Below are positions 27,849 to 37,035 of a stretch of DNA of 37,035 nucleotides, in pieces. Source of the stretch: a virus; the IMG/VR virus record IMGVR_UViG_3300033153_005162, positions 1-37,035 of that record; one strand, given 5' to 3'. The notes beneath the pieces are model-generated. The model did no database searches. It had not been told where the DNA came from and saw only the letters and a program-made list of their open reading frames with translations. A program made the position numbers and the translations under genes. How positions within the stretch are numbered: position 1 is the first letter of the stretch; each line of letters starts with the position of its first letter.

Positions 27849-27965
27849 ATGACTAAAAGAATTATTACTGACGGGGAATATGTAGAAACAGAAAACTGAA
27901 ACTTCTTCTTTATAGATTGAGAGTTTAAGAAATACTCAGAGACTTGACATAAATATTCAGAGTAA
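27849..27965 (+). CDS. 38-residue protein, unknown
   Basis: MTKRIITDGEYVETENGNFF then FIDGEFKKYSETGHKYSE. Three TGA codons at beta-turn positions argue it is translated. Function unknown. Confidence 0.45.
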
Positions 27966-27979
27966 ATAAAATATAAGAT

Positions 27980-28336
27980 ATGAATATAACTTTATTAGAA
28001 TATAAATTACAATCATTAAAGTGATTTATTAACATAGAAGAAAGACGCACAGAAGAATGTAATAAAATTCTAAGTGATATATTTCTAATAGTAAAGTGAG
28101 AGCCAGTAAATGATAGTCCAGTATTAGAAGAAATTGACTGAGTAAGAAAAACATTTACTATAAAACCAGATACTAAATTGTGACTTTGTTACTTAGATTG
28201 AGTTAGATATGTGTGACAAACTGAAAAAGCAATAGATTGAGTATTTCTAAGAGAACTTTCAAATATATATACTGAAGATTGAGTAATAAAAATTACATTT
28301 GAAGATGCTCCATTTGTGTCAATAAATTTTAATTAA
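27980..28336 (+). CDS. 118-residue protein, unknown
   Basis: A helical N-terminus (ITLLEYKLQSLKGFINIEER), then beta-rich segments with glycines encoded by TGA (LGLCYLDGVRYVGQTEKAI). It immediately precedes the terminase genes (eight-base gap). Not recognised. Confidence 0.55.
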
Positions 28337-28344
28337 ATAAGAAT

Positions 28345-28740
28345 ATGAGTGAAAATAAAGTAGGAAGACCAACATCAATGACTCCTGATATTATAGCTAA
28401 ATTAGAAGACTGATTTAGAAAGTCTTATACAGATGAAGAAGCTTGTCTTCATGCAAATATTTGAACTACTACTCTTTATACTTACTGTGAAGCTAATCCT
28501 AAATTTAAGGAGAGAAAAGAGATACTTAAGAAACACCCTAATCTACAGGCTAAAGACAACTGGTTTAAGAAAATAGCTGATTGAGATTACCATGCTTCTA
28601 AAGAATGGTTAGAAAGAAAGAGTAAGTCTGAATTTAGTCTTAAAACAGAAGTACAACAAGAGAATACTAATGTAGATGTAACAGAAGAACTTACTGAAGA
28701 GCAAAAGAAAGCTATTGCTGAAAGATTATCTAAAAAATAA
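28345..28740 (+). CDS. terS: Terminase small subunit
   Basis: 131 residues. VGRPTSMTPDIIAKLEDGF, then YTDEEACLHANIGTTTLYTY is the N-terminal helix-turn-helix typical of small terminases; KIADGDYHASKEWLERKSKS is the familiar oligomerisation-region pattern, and the acidic C-terminus would contact the large subunit. It recognises phage DNA for packaging. The large subunit follows after one small gene. Confidence 0.82.
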
Positions 28741-28755
28741 AACCTCTTATACAAG

Positions 28756-28769
28756 CCATAATCTTATGG
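28756..28769 (+). terminator. Small hairpin between terminase genes
   Basis: CCATA and TATGG pair across a 4-base loop, flanked by CTCT and AGAG that could close an outer stem. No U-tract. It may set the expression ratio of downstream genes. Weak evidence. Confidence 0.25.
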
Positions 28770-28802
28770 TTAGTAACCGAGAGAATCAAATAAATTAAAA
28801 CT

Positions 28803-29021
28803 ATGATAATACTAAAAAGTTTAGAAGATTTCTCCACTCTAGAAAGATGAGATGTAATAGTAGACTGAAATTGAGATGAGTTAATAGTTAAAGAAACTTC
28901 TTGAGAAGAATTACTGACTACCTATTGGAATACTCCTTTAAGCAACAAATTCTCAGCTAATTATTGACAAATAGAAATAAATAAAAGAATTAATGGTAAT
29001 TGATGGAAATTAAAGACTTAA
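28803..29021 (+). CDS. 72-residue beta-rich protein, unknown
   Basis: LERGDVIVDGNGDELIVKET followed by two more strands and GWKLK near the end, reminiscent of the module in the 241-residue protein at 23773 (LEVGDVIIDNHLFEF ... NNGWKLKEE). The two may share a small barrel domain. The stop overlaps the terminase start (TAATG), so they are coupled. Confidence 0.6.
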
Positions 29022-30451
29022 TGCAAATAACTAAACAACAAGAGGCTCAATTTTTTAAAGAACAAGCTCAACAAGATTTGTTGAGTTTTTGTATATTCAC
29101 AGATAAGAACTTCCAAGTATTACCACATCATGAAGTAATTGCTGATCATCTTATTAAGCTAATGAACTGAGAGATTCAAAACTTAATTATATCAATGCCA
29201 CCAAGAGCATGAAAGAGTAGACTGATGGAAGAGTTTATTGCTTACTTAATCTGACACTATTCTAGTACAGATGTTCTTTATACATGACATACAATATCAA
29301 TCCTAGAGGATTTCTCTAGGCATATTAGAAGTAGATTAAATTCTAATGAGTATAAAGCTATCTTCAAATCAAGAATAACTTCAGACAATGCAGCTGTTAA
29401 GAGTTGGAAAGTTGAGAAAGGTTGAGTATTCTCTATATTCTGAGTAGGTTGATGAATTACTTGAAAGGGTTGAGATTTATTAGTGGTAGATGACCCTTAT
29501 AAATCAAGACAAGATGCAGAATCAGAAACAGTTAGAAGAACAGTAAGCGATTGGTATCGGTCTACACTTCTTTCAAGAAAGCAAACAGATAAAGCAAAAC
29601 AAGTAATCATAATGCAGAGATGGAGAGAAGATGATTTAGCTTGAGAGATATTAGAGAAAGAATGAGATAAATGGGTAGAGCTTAAGATACCAGCATTAAA
29701 TGAAAAGGATGAGAGTTTCTGGGAAGAAAGATTTAGTTCAGATTACTTCAAGGCTTTGAGAGCTAAGAGCCCTATATTCTTTTCTTCACAATACCAACAA
29801 GACCCAGTTAATGAATGAGGTTGAACATTTATCAAAGAATACTTTGAATATTATAATAGTTCAGAGCAAGTCTGAGCAATGAAAAGACTAAACATTATTA
29901 GTTTCCTAGATCCTGCTATAAGCAAGAAACAAGAGGCTGATTTTACTTGATTAGTTACAATATGAATAGATCCTAATTCTAACTTAATCTACGTTTTAGA
30001 AGTTAAACAGCTTAAAGAAGAACCAGATGCAATTATAGATGAGGTATTTGCTACCACTGATAAATATAAACATGCTTGAGCTTCTTATAGGTTCTGAATA
30101 GAGGTAGTAGCTTATCAAAAGATGCTAGCTTTAGAGATTAAGAAACAAATGAGACTTAGAGATAAGTTCTTTGTAATGGAAGAAGTAAATCCACAATGAG
30201 AGAAGGAAGCTAGGATTAAATCTATCTTACAGCCTAGGTATTCTAACAGAAGTATTTTACACAGTAAGTCTACAGAGAATATTTGAGCTTTAGAAACAGA
30301 ATTACTTAAGTTTCCTAATTGAAAAAATGACGATATTTTAGATTCTTTGGCTGGATGTGTAAGATTAACAGAGGTAAATAACCTTTGAGATGACGACGAA
30401 TATTATTTTGATGATAACTCACAGGTAGCAGATTTAGACTGAATACTTTAA
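29021..30451 (+). CDS. terL: Terminase large subunit
   Basis: 476 residues, normal for the family. ATPase: ISMPPRAGKSRLMEEF with Walker A Gly64-Lys65-Ser66 (this Gly is TGA), and LLVVDDPYKS as Walker B around Asp157. The linker WYRSTLLSRK and MQRWREDDLAGEIL are conserved. Nuclease: FLDPAISKKQEADFTG with Asp297, and NDDILDSLAG near the end. It pumps DNA into the procapsid and cuts it. The Arg in WYRST is a CGG codon. Confidence 0.93.
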
Positions 30452-30508
30452 TAACTTGATTTTAAATTAGAAGTTGTGTAAACTATATTTGAAAAATAAA
30501 TAACAATT

Positions 30509-32296
30509 ATGCCAAAAGAACTAGAACAGTGAACTACATTGGAAAAAGCACCAGCTGCATTTAATAGTGATACTGATAAACCATTAGTAAAAACATTCCT
30601 AAACACTATACAAGATTACTACAATACTTATCAAGAAGAGTATAACGATATAGATAAGATTGATGCTCTTCTTTTAGATATATATGATATTAACAAAAAA
30701 GAGTTAAGCCCTACATTCTTATGACAGATAGGAGATATTATTCTTGCAAAGAGTAAGCCTATTGATATGAGATTACAGAATAACTCTGCTGATCCTGCAA
30801 TTAATGAATTAGCTACAAAAGCTTTTAGAGAGATTATAAAAGACTCTTGATTTATAGAAATGTTATCTTGACCTAAAGGTTGATTTTTTAAGAAGATTTA
30901 CTTCTGAGATTTTTTTGCATTAATGACTGCAAATGCTGTTAGTTGAATGCCAGAGTTTAGAGAATGAAATGTTAAACAAATATTCTTTGATGTTTACTGA
31001 AATAAGATATTAACTAAATCAGGTACGAAAGTTACTAGATGTGTTATTGTTTCAGAATATGAATGGACTCATGCAATGTCTGTATTCCCTTGAATTGAGA
31101 AAGTAGCTACTGTATGAAGACTTCCATCTAATGTATCAGATGATCAATCTAATGATGAAGATTTTAATGAAGAGCAAAAATCTAAACAATCTAGACTTGT
31201 AGAAGTTTGAATGTGTTTTGACATATCAGATGTTAAGAATCCTACAATGGTAACTATTGCTTGACCTTGAGCAAGTATCTTACCTTGAACTGAAAAGAGT
31301 GGTAAAGACTATGAGCATTATTTTGGTAAATGGAATCAAACAAGTTTTGAACCATATCTTCCAATCCTACAATTTATCTGTAAACCTTATGGTAAATGAA
31401 TCTTAAACAAAGGTATGTGACACTTATTCTACAAGCCTACTAAAGTTCTTGCTTCGGTAAGAAATAAGTTCATTAAGGTTACTAGTAAGAATGCAGAGCC
31501 AACTATTCTTTTAAATACTCCTACTAATAAGAAAGAGTATCTTAAAAGGAAGTTAAGAGATGCTGAAACATTAAGAGCTAATGGTAAACCACCTATTGTT
31601 ATTAATGAAGTTTGAACTTGATTAGAATGATGAATACAGCTCCAATCAATGAAGACTGACTCTGTTATTGCAGAATACAATCAAATTGTACAAGACATTA
31701 AACAAGAAGCAGCTAACTTCTGAATCAATATTGATATATTTGCATCTGAAGCATCTAAGAGTGCAACGGCTGTAGCAATTGAAGAACAAAACCTTTCACT
31801 AGCTATACAACAATTACATGAAGTAAATGCTAAGACTTATGAAATGGCTTGAAGATATATTATAGAAATCTTTAAGAAGAATATTAAATCATCAGATAAA
31901 ACTCCATTTAGATTTAAACCTGAAGCTGTTGTAGATTGAAAAAAGATTGTAATTGAAGAGGATTGAAAACCTGTTAAGATTACTAGATGAGATATGTTAG
32001 AGATCTTTAAGAAATATGACTTTGATGTTATAACTGATTCTAAATCTTGAGTATATCCTTCACCATTATTTGAAGAAAGAATTAAAACTAGATTTATTAA
32101 TAACTTACTTAATGTTTGAGAAACTGAAGAAGCTAAAAGACTTATTGTTGAATCTGCTAACGCTTTCTGATTAGATATTCAAACACAACAACCACAACCA
32201 CAACAAGCTCAATGATGATGACAAGTAGAATGACCAGCAGAAAGTCCAGTACAAGAATTAGAATGATTATTAGAATGAAACGCACTTAAACTATAA
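30509..32296 (+). CDS. Portal protein
   Basis: 595 residues, within the usual range. Position directly after the large terminase, a helical N-terminus, a beta-rich middle (HAMSVFPGIEKVATVGRLPS), a wing region, FASEASKSATAVAIEEQNLS as the long helix typical of portals, and a Gln/Gly-rich C-terminal tail (TQQPQPQQAQGGGQ). The dodecameric ring forms the DNA channel at the capsid vertex. Assigned mainly from context plus fold-like features. Confidence 0.8.
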
Positions 32297-32299
32297 TAT

Positions 32300-32554
32300 A
32301 TGCAAATATCTAAATTACCAAAGTTCCTAAGAGAGATGACACCTAAAATTAAGATTGATAAAGATTTTAGACTATATCGGTGAAAAGAAACTTCATACTT
32401 ACATTTTGTATCAGAAGAAAACTGAGTACAAAAACTTCTAAAACTTACTTGAATAAAAGTAGACTGAAGAAAGATTAAATCAGACTTATCATCTGCTATA
32501 CTTAGATGCTATGATTCATTAACTAAACATTTAGAATGAGAACAAAAGATATAA
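32300..32554 (+). CDS. Small head-module protein, unknown
   Basis: 84 residues, basic, beginning ISKLPKFLREMTPKIKIDKD. It lies between portal and scaffold and overlaps the next gene by 19 bases. Possibly a minor capsid or assembly factor. Confidence 0.55.
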
Positions 32555-32835
32555 ATAGAGTTCTAAAGAATACAAAAGAGTTTTCAGAGAATTGACAGAT
32601 TGATTTCTTTCAATGAGATGAACAGTTCTTCTATGAATACTATAAAAAGGGCTGAACTAAACTTCAAGCATTATTTGATAGGATTATGTTTTACTACAAT
32701 ACTCACCCAGACTTATTACCGTGAGATGAAAAGAAACAGTGATTCGCATACTTCCCTCAAATATTGTTTGACAAATTAGATGATAATATGCATACTATAG
32801 AAGATAAAGATATACTAACGGAGAAACCAGAGTAA
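32536..32835 (+). CDS. Small head-module protein, unknown
   Basis: 99 residues, acidic and aromatic (FFQGDEQFFYEYYKKGGTKL), starting within the previous gene. It ends 25 bases before the interlocked repeat element. Function unknown; assembly role inferred from position. Confidence 0.55.
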
Positions 32836-32859
32836 CTCCAAGCAAATTTACATTACCGA

Positions 32860-32940
32860 CACACGACTAAAATTTGTAATCTTCTTTAGGTTAGTAGTCG
32901 TGTGCTAATCTAAAGAAGACTATAAATATATAGTCTTATT
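32860..32940 (+). promoter_or_regulatory. Interlocked inverted repeats plus terminator before scaffold/capsid genes
   Basis: CACACGACTA (32860-32869) is the complement of TAGTCGTGTG (32895-32904), which is the entire loop of a 15-bp hairpin (32880-32894 with 32905-32919, one G-U pair). AGACTATA (32917-32924) and TATAGTCT (32929-32936) then form an 8-bp terminator-like stem before TATTTTTATT, sharing three bases with the previous stem. The structures partly exclude each other, as in an attenuator. The same A-B-A'-B' order is seen at 13008-13099 with unrelated sequence. Confidence 0.7.
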
Positions 32941-32964
32941 TTTATTAATTTAATACCTAACCGT

Positions 32965-33678
32965 ATGAACACTAACGACAACAAAATTGATGAGCTAGAA
33001 AATGCAACTCTAGACACTAACGAAGTTGAGCAAGGTGAGTCAACACAAGATTGACAGCCAACAGCTGAGCAAAATGAAAGTCCTGCAATTTCTATTGATG
33101 ATTTTAGTACAGAATCAACAGCTCCTTCTAAAGAAGAAACTGAATCATTAGAAAGAAAGAAGATTGAAAAAGCGAAGAACCAAAAACAAATTGAAGATAC
33201 CATGTTTAATAAATATGTGATTCAAGAAGATTGAAGTTTCAACTTTGAAAATCTACCAAACGACCTTAAATGGACTGAAAAAGGAATTAAAGACAGGTAC
33301 TTACAAGAACAGGAGCAAACAACTACTAACCAAGCCTTAAACATTGAAGATGTGAGAAATACTTTAAAGTTTGAATGAAAGCTTGAATCATTAGTAGCTT
33401 CAGAAGATATTTCTTCAGAAGATAAAGCTGCTATTAGAGACAAATTTAAATCACTTAAAACAATGTGAATTAAAGATAATCTAGTTGCACTTCAAGAAGC
33501 TGAAGCATTCGTGCTTAGAACAGCATCTGCACCAATTGTTTGAGTAATGCCACAAGGCTGAAGAGCCCCATCATTCTCTTGAAACCAAATTACATATGAA
33601 CAGTTAGACAATATGAGTCAAGCTGATTATAACGCAACAATGGCTAAGGCAGATGCTGGAGAAATAACACTTAAATAA
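32965..33678 (+). CDS. Scaffolding-like protein
   Basis: 237 residues, acidic, predicted largely helical and disordered at the N-terminus (Glu, Ser, Thr and Asp rich over residues 1-70), then charged helices and a Gly/Pro patch (VGVMPQGGRAPSFSG). Position immediately before the major capsid gene and this composition are typical of scaffold or head-assembly proteins. It has its own upstream attenuator-like element. Confidence 0.7.
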
Positions 33679-33700
33679 CATAACCAATTAATCCTATACA

Positions 33701-34891
33701 ATGGCAAATACAATTATTACAAAAGACATGCTAATGAAAGAGGTGATTAGAAAGCTTGACAAAAAAGCTGTAATCTACCCTTTAGCAAATAGAGCGTTCG
33801 AATGAGAACTTAGAAGACAATGACAAACAGTTACTGTACAAGAATACCCATCATTTGATATGGATCTTTGAGTAACTTTATGAGACGATATTACTGCAGA
33901 AGACTGGACTATTACAGATCATGATTTAACTATTGATCAATCTGCTAATAAAAATCTTAAAGTAAAAGAAATTGAATTAATCAGATCTAACCTTTCTCTT
34001 GAAAATGGTTTAGCATCTAGAGTTGCTGAAGCAATTAGAAGAATGTACGATCAATTTACTGCTGTAACTGCTGTTACTTGAGTAAACGCTGCTAACAAAC
34101 TTAAAGAAAATGCACCAGCTACTTTAGTTAAAACAGATGTAATTGATGAAATTAACTCTATTGCTCAAAAACTTGAAGAAGCAAATGTTGATATTGATGC
34201 TTGAAATGTATTCTTATTCATTAACCCAGCTGTAAAAGCACTTATTAATAACTCTGATCTTGTATCTGGTTTTGATAAATGATTAGCTTTAAGAATGAAA
34301 TGATACGCTTGATCTATTGCTTGAATGCATACTGTTTCTACAAACAACTTACCATTCAAACAATCAATTACTTTAGATTGATTACCAACTGATGCTGATA
34401 CAATCACTATTGCTTGAGTAGTATTTACTTTCCAAACTGCATGATCTGCTGCTGCTGCTTGAGATATCTCTATCTGAGCTGATGCTGCTGCAACACAAGC
34501 TAACTTGATTGCTGCTGTAAACTGAACTTGAACTCCTTCAGCTACAACTTACATTGAAGTATCTGCTGCTGATAGATTAACTCTTAAATGAGCATATGTA
34601 AATCTTGCTGCTTTCTCTTCTGATGTTTGATCACTTACTGCTTGAAAATACATTGTAGTTTCAGAATCTGCTGATAATTTAGCATTATGAACTGCTTGAA
34701 GAGTAATGTTTGCAATGGAATCTAACGCTGTTAATGTTCCTGCACAAATGACTTGAATGAAAATTACTGAGGCTACTCAATGATTTTACTCAAACTTATT
34801 ATTCGAACACGCTTTCTGATGAGCTGTACTTTGAAGTAACGACTTAAGAGTTGCTACTTATGAAATTACAAACTGAACTACTGTTTCTTAG
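33701..34891 (+). CDS. Major capsid protein
   Basis: 396 residues, HK97-type size. The N-terminus contains the conserved-looking VTVQEYPSFDMDL and an acidic DDITAEDW segment. Residues about 230-326 form a Gly/Ala-rich insertion (TITIAGVVFTFQTAGSAAAA onward to KYIVVSESAD), a beta-type surface domain found in several phage capsid proteins. Ala/Gly/Thr-rich composition, regular GCT and CTT codons and position between scaffold and adaptor fit a highly expressed capsid. Ends in TAG and is followed by a hairpin. Confidence 0.88.
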
Positions 34892-34901
34892 TAAACTAAT
34901 A

Positions 34902-34928
34902 GAAAAGTCTAGTCTAACTAGACTTTTC
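34902..34928 (+). terminator. Strong hairpin after the capsid gene
   Basis: GAAAAGTCTAGT and ACTAGACTTTTC form a perfect 12-bp stem with loop CTA, 10 bases after the capsid stop. The stem's own T-run and the following AATTTAG give a partial terminator, which would keep capsid transcripts more abundant than the tail genes downstream. Confidence 0.75.
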
Positions 34929-34953
34929 AATTTAGATTATTAAACACAATATT

Positions 34954-35778
34954 ATGGCATTCATTTCAAAAGAAGTACCAGCTTGAGCAATAGATTGAGT
35001 AAATAAAATTTATACATTTACAAACCCAATTTCACAATTAGATGATGTCTGGGTAGATTGAGCAATTTATACTAATGTTACAGTAACTTGAACTTACACT
35101 ATTTTATTAGTAGATGCTCCAACTATTTCTATAGTTGTAGATTATTATGATACACCAGCAACTAATCCACCTACTGGTAAATTTCTAGTTTCAGAACTTA
35201 GAACATTATGGGAGAGATACCAACAAAACAATGATTTTCCAGATATTTCAGATGCAAATTTTATAGATTTTGCTAACGATCTTAATCTTGATTATTACGA
35301 TAAATATATTGAAATTAACCCTTGAGATTATATTCTTTCAACTACATTTACAACAACAGATTCAAATTATACTTCTGCATTACCAACTGACATTCAAAAC
35401 ATTGAATCAGTTTATACAGTAAACTCTAATTGAATACAACAAGAACAACTTTCTAGTATTCATTTAACTTGAAGTTACTGATACTACTATGAAGATTGAA
35501 ATATTATTGTTAGATGATTTCCAAATAAAACTATTGAAGTAAGATACTTTATTGAACCTATTACTTTATCTACAACAACTGAAGCAACTCTTATTGATAA
35601 CAAGGCTAGAAACAATCCTATTGTTAGGAATCTTATCTCTATGCTTTATCAATGATGGGCAAACAATAACTCTTTAGAAGTTAGAGAGAGCCAAAAATAT
35701 CAACAAGATATTTCTAAATTAGTATTAAAAACAGCTAAGGATTCAACTAATCCTGACTTAAATTATGACGTTTATTAA
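34954..35778 (+). CDS. Head-tail adaptor-like protein
   Basis: 274 residues. The N-terminal 70 residues form an Ig-like beta module of a kind common in phage proteins (VPAGAIDGVNKIYTFTNPI ... WVDGAIY ... YTILLVDAPT). The remainder has helices (VSELRTLWERYQQNNDFPDI) and strands fitting a connector that sits on the portal. The stop codon overlaps the next start as TAATG, so translation is coupled. Confidence 0.65.
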
Positions 35779-37035
35779 TGTATATATTAACACAAATAGA
35801 ATCGGCTACTCCTCAAACAGTTTCAACACAAGTTAATACTTGAAGTCCTTGAGGTATAAACTTATTAGATGCTCCAGAACTACAATCTGGTAACAATGTG
35901 ATTAATGTAGAGAATTATAACTTAAACGCTAACTGAAACTTTGAATCTAGAAAGTGAACTGTTGAGTTCCTTTCTAGTTCTGTTTGAAAACCAGTTAGAA
36001 TGTTTGAAAAAATGAGTTCTAATATTTGGGTGTTCTCAGCTTGAAACGAAGTATTCTATTACAATGCTACAACTACAGTAATTACAAGTATTTGAACTTA
36101 CTGAGAAGAAACGGACACTGACTTTGTAGGTTGGATTTCTTGAGATTACCTTTTATTTACTAATTGAAGTTGAAAGATTCAATACCTTACTTTTGACTAT
36201 TGAAGTGATTTAGTTTCTTGAGCTTCTTTTTTACCATATATTTGAGCAAGTCAAGAATGGTACAGTGATGAAGCTTCTTCTAATTGACCGCACACTCTAT
36301 CAGCAAGCTGAGATCCAACTTATCCTTGGACTTTATCACCATCACCATCAGTAAACTATCCTGCGATTAATACTGCAATGGCTAAAAAAGTATGAGGCTT
36401 AGACAACAACTTTTGAACTATTGCCACTAGAAATCCTTGAGATGTTTCAGAGTACAACTTAGAAGAATGAAGTGGTAAAAACTTCTCTATTATTACTTGA
36501 GACCAAGTTTTAATGTTAGATGACCACGCAGAAGTAGAATCAAATGCTTTATCTGTTTGGACTTCTGAGTTAAGCAGCTGAGGATTTAGTTTTAAATCAG
36601 ATTTCACTTTAGTTAGGAATAAAGTTTACGAAATAAGATGTACAGTACAAAACTGAGACGATATTTTATTTGATAACCTTATTTTAACTTGATTTGCTGA
36701 GTCTATAAAAATTAATAATTCAATTTCAACTGAGCAAGTTTTTTATGTTTCTTCTATTACAGATTGAACTACTGAAATTTGAATAAGTTGATTTAATAGA
36801 GATAACTGATTAAGTTGAAAAATACAATTAGGTCTTTCAAATATTACAATTAAAGAAAGACAAGAAGCATTATCAGCTTGAGAACTATCTAGCTCTCCAT
36901 TTTGAGCTAAAAGACTTCTAGTATTCTCTGACTGAGATTGAGACAGACTTTACTGTGGGAATATCTTATGAGATCCTACAGCTATTAAATATTCTGAACT
37001 TAACCAAGTAAAAGATTTATGAGAAGTTCCTTTTC
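35778..37035 (+). CDS. Tail/virion stabilisation-like protein, N-terminal part (continues at 1-1142)
   Basis: 419 complete codons precede the window end. The start GSPGGINLLDAPELQSGNNV followed by INVENYNLNANGNFESRKGT matches the familiar opening of phage virion proteins of the stabilisation/tail-tube-terminator kind (NLLDSP...NV-x-LD...KR-x-G), which form beta-propeller-like assemblies below the adaptor. In a podovirus-like particle it would close the head-tail channel. The family name is a motif-level call, and the full protein is 761 residues. Confidence 0.72.
36922..37035. repeat. Direct terminal repeat, right copy
   Basis: Identical to 1-114, in the same reading frame of the same gene. 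Removing one copy yields a 36,921-bp circle. Confidence 0.95.

Noticed and set aside
13894-27965. Integrase, excisionase or attachment site indicating lysogeny
   Set aside because: No tyrosine or serine recombinase motif was seen in any gene, and no tRNA-derived duplicated att sequence; the Cro/C1-type protein alone does not show lysogeny.
33222-36607. Several minus-strand open frames opposite scaffold, capsid and tail genes
   Set aside because: All are shadows of the plus-strand genes, with Ser/Leu/Phe-rich composition and no independent start or promoter signals.

Overview
This window looks like one complete, circularly permuted genome of a small tailed phage. Positions 1-114 are repeated exactly at 36922-37035, so the circular unit is 36,921 bp. 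The sequence is very AT-rich. It makes sense only if UGA is read as an amino acid and UAA/UAG remain stops. UGA stands for glycine: it fills the Gly position of a collagen-like Gly-X-Y run (6757-6843), the Gly of NTG pentapeptide repeats (from 21514), the Walker A Gly of the terminase and the GYGT motif of a lysozyme. That is genetic code 25, used by Candidatus Absconditabacteria (SR1) and Gracilibacteria, so the host is inferred to be one of these small-genome bacteria. All coding coordinates below use that code; under the standard code most genes break into fragments.

Layout. Packaging and head genes run from 28345 to the end: small and large terminase, portal, two small proteins, scaffold, major capsid protein and head-tail adaptor. 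They continue through the junction into a virion/tail protein (35778-37035 joined to 1-1142), a short tail-fibre-like protein, a coiled-coil virion protein carrying an M15 peptidase domain, a probable internal virion protein, and a 1417-residue tail fibre ending in a C1q/TNF-like domain. I see no tape measure, sheath or tail tube, which suggests a short-tailed (podovirus-like) virion. A probable lysis module follows (10540-12545): a coiled-coil membrane protein, a papain-like cysteine peptidase, a holin-like two-helix protein and a tiny lipoprotein-like peptide.

Region 12546-13546 is a regulatory island. It holds hairpins, the only minus-strand gene, back-to-back promoters, an attenuator-like RNA with interlocked inverted repeats, and about 450 bases of structured noncoding sequence. 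The early region (13547-28336) is a dense run of about 50 mostly tiny plus-strand genes. Recognisable members are three HNH proteins, a replisome-organiser-like protein, a PD-(D/E)XK nuclease candidate, a ParB/sulfiredoxin-fold protein, an ERF single-strand annealing protein, a NinB-like protein, an SSB-like protein ending in DLPF, a Cro/C1-type regulator, a pentapeptide-repeat protein, a GH24 lysozyme and a RusA-like resolvase candidate. Two tRNA genes (CAU and Asn-GUU) lie near its end. No DNA polymerase, helicase, primase or integrase was seen, so replication must lean on the host and on recombination.

The most unusual signals are regulatory. Two separate sites (13008-13099 and 32860-32940) have A-B-A'-B' interlocked inverted repeats just upstream of a gene module. 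A long promoter module is repeated almost exactly at 14510 and 18103. About 18 early genes start at an ACT-ATG context with no visible Shine-Dalgarno sequence.
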